The position numbers were made by a program, and so were the translations under genes. Positions 47,334-55,589 of a stretch of 64,000 nt of DNA are shown here, one piece after another. The notes below the pieces were generated by a model, which was not told the DNA's origin, ran no database searches, and saw only the letters and a program-made list of their open reading frames with translations. This stretch comes from Cryobacterium cryoconiti (GTDB lineage Bacteria > Actinomycetota > Actinomycetes > Actinomycetales > Microbacteriaceae), in the NCBI RefSeq assembly GCF_004403065.1, contig NZ_SOHA01000005.1, positions 230,352 to 294,351 on the forward strand, written 5' to 3'. Each line of letters opens with the position of its first letter. The first letter of the stretch is position 1.

Positions 47334-47666
47334 ATGTGCCCCGGGAAAGGCTTCCCAGCGATGCCATTCACGAACGTCCATGGGCGCAGATTCGGCGTCG
47401 ATTCGCCTAAGTTTAAGAGTCTCTGGGGGTGGCGTTTGGGAACGTCGACAGGGCTCGGTTTTGAGCCTGTACTGACGACAAGCGAACTCGCCGAGTATCT
47501 CGGCGTGCAGGTGCAGGCCATCTATGACCTGCGTACCGACGGTCGCGGTCCGTCCGGCATTTGAGTTGGACGGGAGATCCGCTATCGAGTCTCCGACGTG
47601 CGCCGATGGCTGGACGGCCTCCACGAGCCCGAATTATCCTTGAGCAGTCGAGGGGGCGAGCACTGA
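47334..47666 (+). pseudogene. Excisionase/AlpA-type helix-turn-helix gene with in-frame TGA
   Basis: The frame encodes LTTSELAEYLGVQVQAIYDL then DGRGPSGI, a TGA at 47562-47564, and continues in the same frame as VGREIRYRVSDVRRWLDGL. Both halves together form the standard excisionase-family DNA-binding domain; family members usually have Arg where the TGA is, so CGA to TGA is the simplest origin. The beginning of the gene is not clear. Confidence 0.75.
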
Positions 47667-47713
47667 TGGTCGGACGACCACGACTTCCGATCAGCACGTT
47701 CGGTGCCATCAAC

Positions 47714-48196
47714 TCACGTCACCGGCTCGAGGACCACCACGGCCGTCTCTGTTGGGCGACGACGGGCGTATCCGTCGAGGTCCTTGTCCAGAGAACGCCA
47801 CCGGTCCCACAGCCGGTCCCGTTCCGCACCGGTTGCGGCGTGGGCGACGACCTGGCGGGTCCCGTCGGAGAGCTGGACCCAAGCTTTCGGATGCGTCTGG
47901 AGGTTCAGCCACCATGCGGGCTCCGCTTCGCCCCAGCCGTTCATCGCCATGGTCACCAGGTTCGGACCGTCCTCGTAGTACCCGACGATCACGGATCGCT
48001 CCTGGCCGCTACGACGCCCGATCGTAGTCAGCCTCAGTGCGCCCCAGGTCTTGTCGCGCGGCCGCCACAGGCCGCGGCGCCCCCCGGTGACCCGGACCAG
48101 GGCCCGGTGCGCCTTCCAGAAAAGTACGATGAACCATCGGGGCTGCAAGCGCGGCGTCCGCCTGCTCGCTCCCGGATAGTTGCCGCTGATCTCCAA
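47714..48196 (-). CDS. F420/deazaflavin-dependent nitroreductase family protein (Ddn-like)
   Basis: 160 residues from TTG 48196 with AAAGGCGG upstream. The pattern LRLTTIGRRSGQERSVIVGY, then EPAWWLNLQTHPKAWVQL, is diagnostic for the deazaflavin-dependent split-barrel family. These reduce quinones or nitro compounds with F420H2. Substrate unknown. Confidence 0.9.
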   Translation of the reverse strand: MEISGNYPGASRRTPRLQPRWFIVLFWKAHRALVRVTGGRRGLWRPRDKTWGALRLTTIGRRSGQERSVIVGYYEDGPNLVTMAMNGWGEAEPAWWLNLQTHPKAWVQLSDGTRQVVAHAATGAERDRLWDRWRSLDKDLDGYARRRPTETAVVVLEPVT

Positions 48197-48460
48197 TTCG
48201 TTGGCCGCCTTTCGTCGAGTGTTCCCGCTCTCCCTGGTCGCTTCATAAGAATCGGACCTGCTGCGCGTGACTGTAGACCCCGCTTCCGTGCGGTGAAAGT
48301 GTCTTGTGTCCCAGCCGCAGTGGCCGAAAAACGGGCTCGATCCTCGCGACAGGCCGGTCGTTCGTGTGTATGCCGGGGATGCAGCAATGGAACCTGACCG
48401 GTCGTCGACGGATGTCTGTGGCCGGCCATCGGCCCGTCCGGGCCCGGTCTGCGGCTGAGC

Positions 48461-48655
48461 TCAGAGCAGGAGCTTCAACACGATCGTGACCGGGTCTCCG
48501 GCGCCGACCCCCTCGGCCTGACGGATCGCCTTCTTCACGAAGAGGATGAACGTACCATCGTCGCTGTTGAAGAAAAGCGATGTCGCCCAGTGCGATTCGT
48601 TGATGGCCACCGCGATTTTCACCGATCCGAAGCCAAGTACCACGCCCGGTCCGCT
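48461..48655 (-). pseudogene. DUF1905 domain fragment (N-terminus missing)
   Basis: The frame has GFGSVKIAVAINESHWATSL and LFVKKAIRQAEGVGAGD, the second half of DUF1905. The first half is absent; the small membrane protein gene starts where it should be. A short GTG-started product is possible but would lack half of the fold. Confidence 0.65.
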
Positions 48656-48824
48656 ACTTACCGGCAGTGGGCCCGTGACCTTCCGCGGGTTGGCCCGCCT
48701 CAAGAATGGCGCTCTTGCGCCGTCCCCAGCGGATGAAAAGCCCCAGAGCCACGACGACCCCAACCACAACGAGAACCTGGAGAACCACCCAGAAGTTCCA
48801 CCAAAAAAGAGCACTGAATTCCAT
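48654..48824 (-). CDS. Small single-pass membrane protein
   Basis: 56 residues: MEFSALFWWNFWVVLQVLVV leads into one long hydrophobic helix, then RWGRRKS and a polar tail. GAGGGGTGG stands at proper spacing before ATG 48824. No family recognised. Confidence 0.6.
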   Translation of the reverse strand: MEFSALFWWNFWVVLQVLVVVGVVVALGLFIRWGRRKSAILEAGQPAEGHGPTAGK

Positions 48825-49231
48825 GTCGACCACCCCTCGATTCGCGGACACCTGAGGGCCCTACGTAGCGCGAGCCTACGACCGCGTGGTCGGTCGGGGC
48901 AACACGCCGTCGATTGCCTGGCCAAGAGGGAACATCCGGAGCAGCTCGCAAGACGAACCCCGAACGCGATTGTGCACTGCCCGGCAGAGCACAAACCGAA
49001 GCCTCCGGGACATCCGGTCAACGAGTTCGGGATGTCCAAGCCGCCGCCCGGCTGACGCCCCGGCGCGCAGGGTGGAATCTGAACGGCGCTGGCCGCAGGC
49101 CGGGACCGGCCGTCGGCAGGTTCCTCGGGTGCGGCGGAGCTCGTCGACCAGGGCAAGCATGGGGCGTCGCAGCGGTTGCCCTCGTCCAGGCCGACGGTTG
49201 ACCGCTGTCCCGGGATCTCACTGAGAAGGAG
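48825..49231. other. Intergenic stretch without recognised gene
   Basis: About 400 bp between the small membrane protein and the XRE regulator. Frames are open on both strands because of the high GC content, but none has family features or a good start site. Confidence 0.5.
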
Positions 49232-49486
49232 TCAAGAAACTCCGCCGGCGGGCGGCAGCGCGGCGGCCGCGCCGCTGGGGTAATGGAAGACATCCTCCAG
49301 CCCCACATCGAAAACCCGGGCGATCTTGAAGGCGACCTCGAGGGAAGGGGAGTACTTCTCCAGCTCGATGGCATTGACCGTCTGCCTGGTCACGCCGATA
49401 CGGGTGGCCAGCTCGCGTTGGCTCATCTCTCCCGCCCGGGCCCGGAGGTCCGCGATCCTATTGGACACGCGCGTCGGTTTCGTCAT
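49232..49486 (-). CDS. XRE-family helix-turn-helix regulator
   Basis: 84 residues. The helix-turn-helix MSQRELATRIGVTRQTVNAI with EKYSPSLEVAFKIARVF and DVFHYP is the classical small YozG/XRE form. It is paired with the membrane protein upstream, whose stop overlaps its ATG by 1 bp. Confidence 0.93.
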   Translation of the reverse strand: MTKPTRVSNRIADLRARAGEMSQRELATRIGVTRQTVNAIELEKYSPSLEVAFKIARVFDVGLEDVFHYPSGAAAALPPAGGVS

Positions 49487-49905
49487 CAGGCGCTGCGCCG
49501 GTAGAGGACCAACTTGCTGACACCCTCGGTCAACTCCGCCAGCACGAGGCCGCCGAGCAGGACCTGGGCGATCCAGAATGTGTCTGCCTCCACCATGGCA
49601 AGGGTGAGCCCACAGACGCAGCCGACGGCGAGGACATACCCCGCGATCCGGCCGCCACGAAGCCCGATGCTCCGGTCTCGCTCGTCGTTTGCGTCGGCGT
49701 CCGCCGGAGCCGTCGCCGCGATCACCGCGTGCGCCACCGCTGTCAGGACCACCAGAGCAACGACCACGGGGACCATCAGGCCCTTGTAGGTGACATCGCG
49801 GAGCGGTGAGCGGGAGACCTCGCCGAGCACGAGGGCGAAATAGCATCCGAAGACCGCGAGCAGGATCCCCGTCATCGCCAGAGTGCTTTTCTCTTGGAAG
49901 CTCAT
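49486..49905 (-). CDS. Four-helix membrane protein paired with the XRE regulator
   Basis: 139 residues with four hydrophobic segments and a central polar loop ADADANDERDRSIGLRGG. The tail AELTEGVSKLVLYRR is typical of small DUF2178-like proteins encoded with XRE regulators. I chose ATG 49905; starts at 49920 and 49929 are also open. Function unknown. Confidence 0.72.
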   Translation of the reverse strand: MSFQEKSTLAMTGILLAVFGCYFALVLGEVSRSPLRDVTYKGLMVPVVVALVVLTAVAHAVIAATAPADADANDERDRSIGLRGGRIAGYVLAVGCVCGLTLAMVEADTFWIAQVLLGGLVLAELTEGVSKLVLYRRSA

Positions 49906-49924
49906 GCTGCCAACCGCCATTCGT

Positions 49925-49986
49925 GTCAATAATCTTTGACTTTGAGAATAGCGGCGCGAGCCCGACGAGTCAATAATTCTTTACAT
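49925..49986. promoter_or_regulatory. Two related operator-like sites before the XRE operon
   Basis: GTCAATAATCTTTGAC (49925-49940, arms GTCAA/TTGAC) and GTCAATAATTCTTTACAT (49969-49986) share their first nine bases. Their spacing of 44 bp fits repressor binding at the operon promoter. Confidence 0.5.
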
Positions 49987-50120
49987 AGTGCGGAGCCCGT
50001 ACCTGATTGTGCGCACCTAGGCAGGTCGGAAATTATAGGGCCGCGGGGCATGGGAACGCGACAGCGCCCACCGTCCCGCACGGCATCTTCACGCGGTGCA
50101 AATTCAGTGCGGGAGGGGCA

Positions 50121-50213
50121 CTAACCGGCGGCTAATGTCTCGATGACGTTGAGGTCGCGCACACAGAACTGATGGTGCTCGAACTCCTCAGAGAACACCG
50201 TGCCTAGGCATTG
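50121..50213 (-). pseudogene. Possible DinB-like C-terminal fragment
   Basis: In one frame the minus strand reads FSEEFEHHQFCVRDLNVIE before a stop at 50121. It resembles the end of a DinB-type protein but the start is missing. Weak call. Confidence 0.3.
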
Positions 50214-50305
50214 CCGCAGCCAGGAGGACGGCGGCGGCAACGCTGATGTTGATCTTGGTGATGGTCTTCACGGGGCCGGTGCTTTCTCTCTGGGCCGAAA
50301 ATGGC

Positions 50306-51001
50306 CTAGCTGCGTCGGTCGCTGACGCTGTTTTCGTGTTGCTCGTCGTTGTCATCGTCATCCTCAACCATTTCGCTGAGAACTTCGAATGGTGACTCGA
50401 CGTCACCGCGCCACGCTTCGAAACCTTCCCGGATCGCGAGAACAGCAACGACGAGGGCCGCGATGGAATCGGCCCACTCCCATCCGAACAGGCTGTTGAG
50501 CAGCAGACCGATAAGAACGGTGCCGGAGAGGTAGATGCACAGCACGAGTTGCTTGGCGTCGGCCATGACGCTCTTGGAGCCGAGTTCGCGGCCGGTTCGG
50601 AACTCGAACCAGGCCAGCAGGGGCATGACCAGCAAGCTGAGGGTCGCAATGCCGATACCGAGCGGGCTGTGGTCCACGTCCTGAGCCCCGGTGAGCGAGA
50701 GAACGGAGTCGGTGATGACGTACGCGGCTAGGGCGAAGAACGCGATCCCGATCGCGCGCACGGTCGCTTTTTCCCAACGCTCCGGGTCCTTGCGGGTGAA
50801 CTGCCACGCTATGGCTAGAGCCGAGAGCACTTCCACGATGGAATCGAGACCAAACCCGATCAGTGCAGCGGAGGATGCCAGCGTGCCGGCCCAGATTGCC
50901 ACGACCGCTTCGATCACGTTGTAGGTGATCGTGAAGGCGACGATGAATCGTACTCGGCGGTGCAGGACCGCTCGGCGGGCGTCGGTTACTGTGACGGTCA
51001 T
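50306..51001 (-). CDS. CDF-type cation transporter (short form)
   Basis: 231 residues with five or six membrane helices and an acidic tail (MVEDDDDNDEQ). The first site reads GLDSIVE (DxxxE). At the second site, where FieF-type proteins have HxxxD, the sequence is ADAKQLVLC, that is QxxxC. No C-terminal cytoplasmic metal domain. The ArsR gene upstream overlaps by 4 bp. Metal efflux is likely; the metal is uncertain. Confidence 0.85.
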   Translation of the reverse strand: MTVTVTDARRAVLHRRVRFIVAFTITYNVIEAVVAIWAGTLASSAALIGFGLDSIVEVLSALAIAWQFTRKDPERWEKATVRAIGIAFFALAAYVITDSVLSLTGAQDVDHSPLGIGIATLSLLVMPLLAWFEFRTGRELGSKSVMADAKQLVLCIYLSGTVLIGLLLNSLFGWEWADSIAALVVAVLAIREGFEAWRGDVESPFEVLSEMVEDDDDNDEQHENSVSDRRS

Positions 51002-51354
51002 CGGGTCGTCTCCGCGGAGCATCCGGCGATCGAGCAGGCCGGGTCGACGCAGGCTGCGCTTTCGTCAACGGCCAGCGTCACGTCCACCAGCGCTGTCAGC
51101 GCCCGCCCCAGGTGAGGGTCTGCGATTTCGTAGCGAGTCTGGCGCCCCTCAGGTGCCGCCACAACGATGCCACAATCTCGCAGGCACGTGAGGTGGTTGG
51201 ACACGTTTGAACGGCTAAGGCCGAGGTCGCGGGACAGCGCGGCCGGGTAACTCGGCCCGTCCAACAGGGTCATGAGAATGCGCGAGCGAGTCGGGTCCGC
51301 CATTGCACGACCAAGCCGGTTCATCACATCGATACGAGTAGCAATAGTCAGCAT
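50998..51354 (-). CDS. ArsR/SmtB-family metal sensor (CmtR-like)
   Basis: 118 residues from ATG 51354. The winged helix has DPTRSRILMTLLDG, LSRSNVSNHLTCLRDCGIV and the wing GRQTRYEI. The Cys pattern, two Cys in the recognition helix (LTCLRDC) and three in the C-terminal tail (ACVDPACSIAGC), matches the Cd/Pb sensor CmtR. It should repress itself and the CDF gene. Confidence 0.9.
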   Translation of the reverse strand: MLTIATRIDVMNRLGRAMADPTRSRILMTLLDGPSYPAALSRDLGLSRSNVSNHLTCLRDCGIVVAAPEGRQTRYEIADPHLGRALTALVDVTLAVDESAACVDPACSIAGCSAETTR

Positions 51355-51364
51355 GTGATGACTA
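51345..51364. promoter_or_regulatory. ArsR operator-like inverted repeat over the start codon
   Basis: TAGTCA-N8-TGACTA lies across the ArsR start codon (51354). A site here would block a leaderless or very short-leader transcript. Confidence 0.6.
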
Positions 51365-51811
51365 TACATCGCACGCTGTATTGAGCAGGTCCCAGAATCA
51401 GCCAGATGTGTGAGGAGCGCCTTCCCTTGCTTAAGGCAACTGCAGTGAAACAGTTCAGCGTCCTGGCTACGTTGTTGGATCCCGAGCCAGAAAGCAATTC
51501 CATGCGCCGCTTACCCTGAAAGCACCCGGCGCTGCGCTATCGCCTCAAGCAGCTGGGCGAATACAAATGCGCAACGGACCGTTGCACAGTTACCGTGCTT
51601 CCTCGACGAACACCTGGGCACGTCTGCTGCGGCGTTGAGGGTTACTGTCCGATACGGGATCGCTGCGGCCACCACTCGTCGGATCGTCGACAGGCAATCA
51701 CTGTCCGGCGGCATGAGCCTGTGAGGCTGTCATCTATCCACCTCGCCGGTTGTGCAGGCGTGTACTGATATCTGCGCAATCGTGAATGGAAAATGACAAC
51801 CCGAAGCCGGG
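51365..51811. other. Intergenic stretch without recognised gene
   Basis: About 450 bp, with no frame of clear coding character. It includes degenerate low-complexity segments and is probably decayed DNA within the island. Confidence 0.5.
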
Positions 51812-52243
51812 CTACGCGTTGCGCATCGCCCGGGGCAGGTTCTGAATTGCGGCGACCTCCGCGGCCACTTGCGCTTCAATCATCCCTCGCACAAACTTCA
51901 TCACGCCTTGTGGCTCAAGCTCGATCTTAAATAGGACCCGGCATGAGGCAGATGAGACAGTGGTGATCGTGAACGACCCTCGAGGCCGGGCCGGTCCGGC
52001 GGTGACCTCGAACTCAAGCAGGGTCGGTTCCTTAGACGTGACCACGCGGTAGTTCGCACGCATTGTTCTTCCACCCGGACCGGTGAGAAGCTGCTCGAAC
52101 TCAGCGCCCACTCCCCGTCCACGAACGTGACGGATCGCGTGCACGCCGCTTCGCCACTTGACGTTATTGGTGCCGTCTGCCAGAAAAGCGAAGACATCCT
52201 CTGCCGAACGCGGCACCTCAACGCTGGACTCTGATCGAATCAT
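51812..52243 (-). CDS. SRPBCC family protein
   Basis: 143 residues. The start SSVEVPRSAEDVFAFLADGTN, then KWRSGV, and a C-terminal long helix GVMKFVRGMIEAQVAAEVAA show the START/polyketide-cyclase-like fold. Such proteins bind hydrophobic ligands. GAGGAAGGAA precedes the ATG. Ligand unknown. Confidence 0.88.
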   Translation of the reverse strand: MIRSESSVEVPRSAEDVFAFLADGTNNVKWRSGVHAIRHVRGRGVGAEFEQLLTGPGGRTMRANYRVVTSKEPTLLEFEVTAGPARPRGSFTITTVSSASCRVLFKIELEPQGVMKFVRGMIEAQVAAEVAAIQNLPRAMRNA

Positions 52244-52557
52244 CGAGTTCCTTCCTCAAGCTGATCGCAGGACCCGGCTGAACGGTACAGTACGCCGGCA
52301 CCGTCGCGGTAGTCCGGCCGTGGCCATGGCCCACCGAAGCTCATTCCGGTTTACTCGCTTCCCGTGGAGATCCCTGACGGAGATTTCTGATGAACCTCGG
52401 ACTTCGTGAGGTCCCAACTCACCCTGATCTTGGAGACGCTGGTCGCACGCAGCCAACCCCCGTGTGATCGGGGCGAATGCTCAGCGACGCGAGCTAACTT
52501 CGCTTAGAACGCCATGGTCGGTGTGGCTCCGTTCTATTTCCCCGGGAAGGCCTCCTC
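52244..52557. other. Intergenic region between SRPBCC and flavoprotein genes
   Basis: About 310 bp between divergent genes. It should hold both promoters. I see no clear operator or small gene. Confidence 0.5.
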
Positions 52558-54297
52558 ATGTCAGACGACACCCTCACAGGTCGCCGAATCTCTACCTCCG
52601 TGCTCGTCATCGGCACCGGCGGTTCGGGCCTCCGTGCCGCGATCGAGCTGTCCGAACGCGGAGTTGACGTTCTCGCCGTCGGTAAACGCCCAAAGAACGA
52701 CGCGCACACATCGCTGGCGGCGGGCGGGATCAACGCGGCCCTGGCAACGATGGATGCCGAGGACAGCTGGCAGCAGCACGCTGCAGACACCATCCAGGAG
52801 AGCTACTTTCTCGCCAATCCTTACACGGCCGAGATAGTGACGAAGAACGCGGGCCGCGGCATCCAGGACCTCGAGCGATGGGGAATGCCCTTCGCGCGGG
52901 AGAGTGACGGGCGTATCAGTCAGCGTTACTTCGGCGCCCACAAATACCGTCGCACCGCCTTCGCAGGAGACTATACCGGGCTTGAAATCCAACGGACCCT
53001 TGTGGCCCGTGCCTCCCAGCTTGAGGTCCCCATCCTGGATTCGGTGTACATCACCCGCATCCTCGTGCGTGACAACGTGGTGTTCGGCGCCTATGGCTTC
53101 GACCTGCGCGACGGCAGCCGGGTGACGGTCATCGCCGACGCAGTCATCATTGCTGCCGGCGGACACAACCGCATCTGGCGCCGCACATCGAGCCGCCGGG
53201 ACGAGAACACGGGCGATTCCTTCAAATTGGCAGTGGATGCCAGCGGTCGGCTGCGTGACGCCGAGCTGGTTCAGTTCCACCCAAGTGGCATCCTCGAACC
53301 AGAGAATGCCGCAGGCACCCTGATCAGCGAGGCCGCCAGAGGCGAGGGCGGGGTTCTGCGGAACGCACTCGGCGAGCGGTTCATGGCCAACTACGACCCC
53401 GAGCGCATGGAACTGTCCACCCGCGACAGGGTCGCCCTCGCCGCGTACACCGAGATCAAGGAGGGACGCGGCACCGCGAAGGGCGGCGTGCTGCTCGACA
53501 TTTCCCACTTGCCCCGCGAGACAATCATGACGCGCCTGCCCCGCGTCTACCAGACCATGCTCGAATTGCAGGTACTCGACGTCACTACCACCGCCATCGA
53601 GATCGCTCCGACCGCGCACTACTCCATGGGCGGAGTGTGGGTGCGACCGGATGACCACTCCACCGATGTCGTCGGGATGTACGCTATCGGCGAGGCGTCC
53701 AGCGGGTTGCACGGAGCCAATCGGCTTGGCGGCAACTCGCTCATTGAGCTGCTCGTGTTCGGCAGGATTGTCGGCCAGGCTGCGGCCGAGTACAGCGCAG
53801 GTATCACCTCTCAGAATCGATCACAGGACGCCGTCCAGGCAGCCGAGCGGGAGGTGACTGACACTCTCGCCTCGGACGGACAGGAGAATGTGCGCGCCTT
53901 GCAGCGCGACATCCGCAACACCATGACGGATTTCGGCGGAGTGGTGCGCCACGAAGCGGGGCTACTGGAAGGACTGCGCCAGTTGGACGACCTCGACGAT
54001 CGTCAGACCCGAATCGGAGTGCATCCGGATGTCGCGGGCTTCTCTGGCCTTGCACACGCATTCGACCTGCGTGCCTCCCTCATGGCCGCGCGCGCAACCC
54101 TCGCCTGTGCTCTGGAACGTCGGGAAAGTCGCGGCGCCCACAACCGAAGTGACTACCCGCACATGGATTCCGCCCTGCAGGTGAACCTGGTGTGGTCAGC
54201 CGACGGCTCGATCGCGCACGAGCAGATCCCGCCGGTGCGAGCCGAGATCGCGGCCCTCATGGGAGACGTCACCCAGGTCGGCAAGTTGCTCGAATAG
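52558..54297 (+). CDS. FAD-binding protein, succinate dehydrogenase/fumarate reductase flavoprotein type
   Basis: 579 residues. The FAD site is LVIGTGGSGLRAAIEL; HTSLAAGGINAAL and the catalytic stretch ELVQFHPSG, EAARGEGG with HYSMGG and ANRLGGNSL complete the SdhA/FrdA/NadB pattern. The C-terminal helical domain is present. No iron-sulfur subunit or membrane anchor gene adjoins it, so it may be a soluble fumarate reductase or aspartate oxidase-like enzyme. It is the last intact gene before attR. Confidence 0.9.
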   Translation: MSDDTLTGRRISTSVLVIGTGGSGLRAAIELSERGVDVLAVGKRPKNDAHTSLAAGGINAALATMDAEDSWQQHAADTIQESYFLANPYTAEIVTKNAGRGIQDLERWGMPFARESDGRISQRYFGAHKYRRTAFAGDYTGLEIQRTLVARASQLEVPILDSVYITRILVRDNVVFGAYGFDLRDGSRVTVIADAVIIAAGGHNRIWRRTSSRRDENTGDSFKLAVDASGRLRDAELVQFHPSGILEPENAAGTLISEAARGEGGVLRNALGERFMANYDPERMELSTRDRVALAAYTEIKEGRGTAKGGVLLDISHLPRETIMTRLPRVYQTMLELQVLDVTTTAIEIAPTAHYSMGGVWVRPDDHSTDVVGMYAIGEASSGLHGANRLGGNSLIELLVFGRIVGQAAAEYSAGITSQNRSQDAVQAAEREVTDTLASDGQENVRALQRDIRNTMTDFGGVVRHEAGLLEGLRQLDDLDDRQTRIGVHPDVAGFSGLAHAFDLRASLMAARATLACALERRESRGAHNRSDYPHMDSALQVNLVWSADGSIAHEQIPPVRAEIAALMGDVTQVGKLLE

Positions 54298-54553
54298 AGG
54301 TACCCTCGTGGGCACGGAACTAGAGTCTTTCTGTGGCGGGAGTGAGTTGCTCGCCGATTGCAGACATGCCCTGGGGCCGGTGCGCCGGGTTCGGCCGTGA
54401 ATGATGGCCCACCGGGTGCTGAACTCGGGTGCTTCACGGGGCCGGTTGTAATTGATGAACGAGTCGATGGCACCGACCCAGGCCAACGCTGGCCGACCTG
54501 GGCTCTGGAAGCGGGGGCTCACCGCTCGGACTTGAGGCGCGCACGGGAACCGG
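54298..54553. other. Island right end without recognised gene
   Basis: About 250 bp. The minus strand has an open frame with ALAWVGAIDSFINYN, which faintly recalls a transposase C-terminus, but not enough for a call. No integrase. Confidence 0.4.
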
Positions 54554-54585
54554 CGGTCCCGGGTTCAAGTCCCGGCCGCCCTACA
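54554..54585 (+). repeat. attR: exact 32-bp copy of the CAT-tRNA 3' end
   Basis: Identical to 40056-40087. Only the T arm and acceptor 3' strand are present; no cloverleaf can form, so this is not a tRNA gene. Confidence 0.88.
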
Positions 54586-54784
54586 GTGAATACGGTTTGA
54601 TCAGGCTGTCTAGCTTTCGCCGAGTTCGAGTAGCGTTTGCTCAGGATTTCTTGTCGCGATTTCCAGGGCGATATGTTGCCTGGTCAACGTTCATGCACCG
54701 TAAATTCGGCCGCACCCTCCTGGGCTGGTCGCCAGTCGGCCACGGTACACGTTCCGGACTGCGACGCGGCGCGCACGAGGCGAT

Positions 54785-55117
54785 CTAGCTCGTTTTGGCC
54801 ACGGTCATTAGGACCGTGGAGTCCTCGACTGCTTCCAGGCTGTGGCGTGCGTCCGGAACGATCAGGAAATCACCGGTTCGCCCCTCCCAGACGTCGTCGC
54901 CGGCTTTCAGCCGCACGCGTCCGCTGAGAACATAGATCGTCGCTTCGCCCGGATTTTCGTGCTCGCTGAGGGAAACCCCGGTCAGCAATGCGATGACGGT
55001 TTGACGCATCACTCTTTCGTGGCCGCCGAAGACCGTCCCGGCGGCGCGACCACTTGTGCTGGCGGCGGCGGTCTTCAGATGTTCGCGGGCGAAGGCTTCG
55101 ATCGAGATCTTTTGCAT
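54785..55117 (-). CDS. Cupin domain protein
   Basis: 110 residues. The barrel has SLSEHENPGEATIYVLSGRVRL and GDFLIVPDARHSLEAVEDS; metal ligands His and Glu are in the first motif and a second His follows. Small cupins of this type often bind a metal and a small ligand. It lies just beyond attR, in a region that otherwise holds gene fragments. Confidence 0.85.
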   Translation of the reverse strand: MQKISIEAFAREHLKTAAASTSGRAAGTVFGGHERVMRQTVIALLTGVSLSEHENPGEATIYVLSGRVRLKAGDDVWEGRTGDFLIVPDARHSLEAVEDSTVLMTVAKTS

Positions 55118-55163
55118 AGTTCCATTCTCACTGTCCTGGTCTGTCGACGACAGGTGGGACCGC

Positions 55164-55377
55164 TATTCGGCCGCGCGCTCACTACCCGGTTGGAGTAACC
55201 TGGAATGCCCTAGTGCACTCTCGGTTTGTGGCCATTTACTGACTCAATGTGCTTGATCTTGAGCTCGAAGCGGCTTGGGGCATCGATCAAATCGCCCGAG
55301 GTGTGCCTGTCACTGTGAATTGAGGGCGTTTCATCACACCTTCATACTCTCGGAGGCTGGAGCTTCACGCGCGATCT
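55164..55377 (+). repeat. Diverged direct repeat, copy B (partner 40563-40825)
   Basis: Same order of shared blocks as copy A, with shorter spacing. The last block, CTCTCGGAGGCTGGAGCTTC, is identical in both copies. It stops at the beginning of a membrane-protein fragment. Confidence 0.8.
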
Positions 55378-55589
55378 ACCTGCTCACCGGGTATACCCGC
55401 GGAACCCTCGTCGGCTTGGCCGACGGCGCCATCTGGTGGGGTCTCGGACCGCTGGTGATGATGCCCCTGATGCTGGGGATGCCCCTCGGCGTCCTGGACA
55501 CGACCAGCGTGTTCTCTCTGATGGGGCATCTGATCTACGGGGCTACTCTGGGGCTGACGGTCGTGCATATCCTCACGAGCCGTGCGTGA
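55368..55589 (+). pseudogene. C-terminal fragment of a YagU/DUF1440-like membrane protein
   Basis: The frame reads GLADGAIWWGLGPLVMMPL and FSLMGHLIYGATLGLTV, two membrane helices of this family. The N-terminal half is missing; the frame before it is repeat copy B. Probably a remnant. Confidence 0.6.

Larger units (their letters stand above)
40056..54585. mobile_element. Putative tRNA-integrated genomic island, about 14.5 kb
   Basis: The island is bounded by the exact 32-bp repeats. Its gene content (metal and redox stress functions, several regulators, many short or broken genes on both strands) contrasts with the ordered housekeeping genes before it. No integrase, relaxase or replication gene is seen, and the one excisionase-like gene is interrupted by TGA, so it looks immobile now or depends on a helper. 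Extent is inferred from the repeats. Confidence 0.8.

Noticed and set aside
48876-49160. 94-codon minus-strand frame upstream of the small membrane protein
   Set aside because: Arg/Leu-rich shadow-like composition, no ribosome site and no recognised pattern.
54196-54522. Minus-strand frame with ALAWVGAIDSFINYN before attR, possibly a transposase end
   Set aside because: Only a faint resemblance to IS630-type C-termini; no terminal repeats or catalytic residues.
54554-54585. A second tRNA gene
   Set aside because: Only the 3' third of the tRNA is present; the D and anticodon arms are absent.
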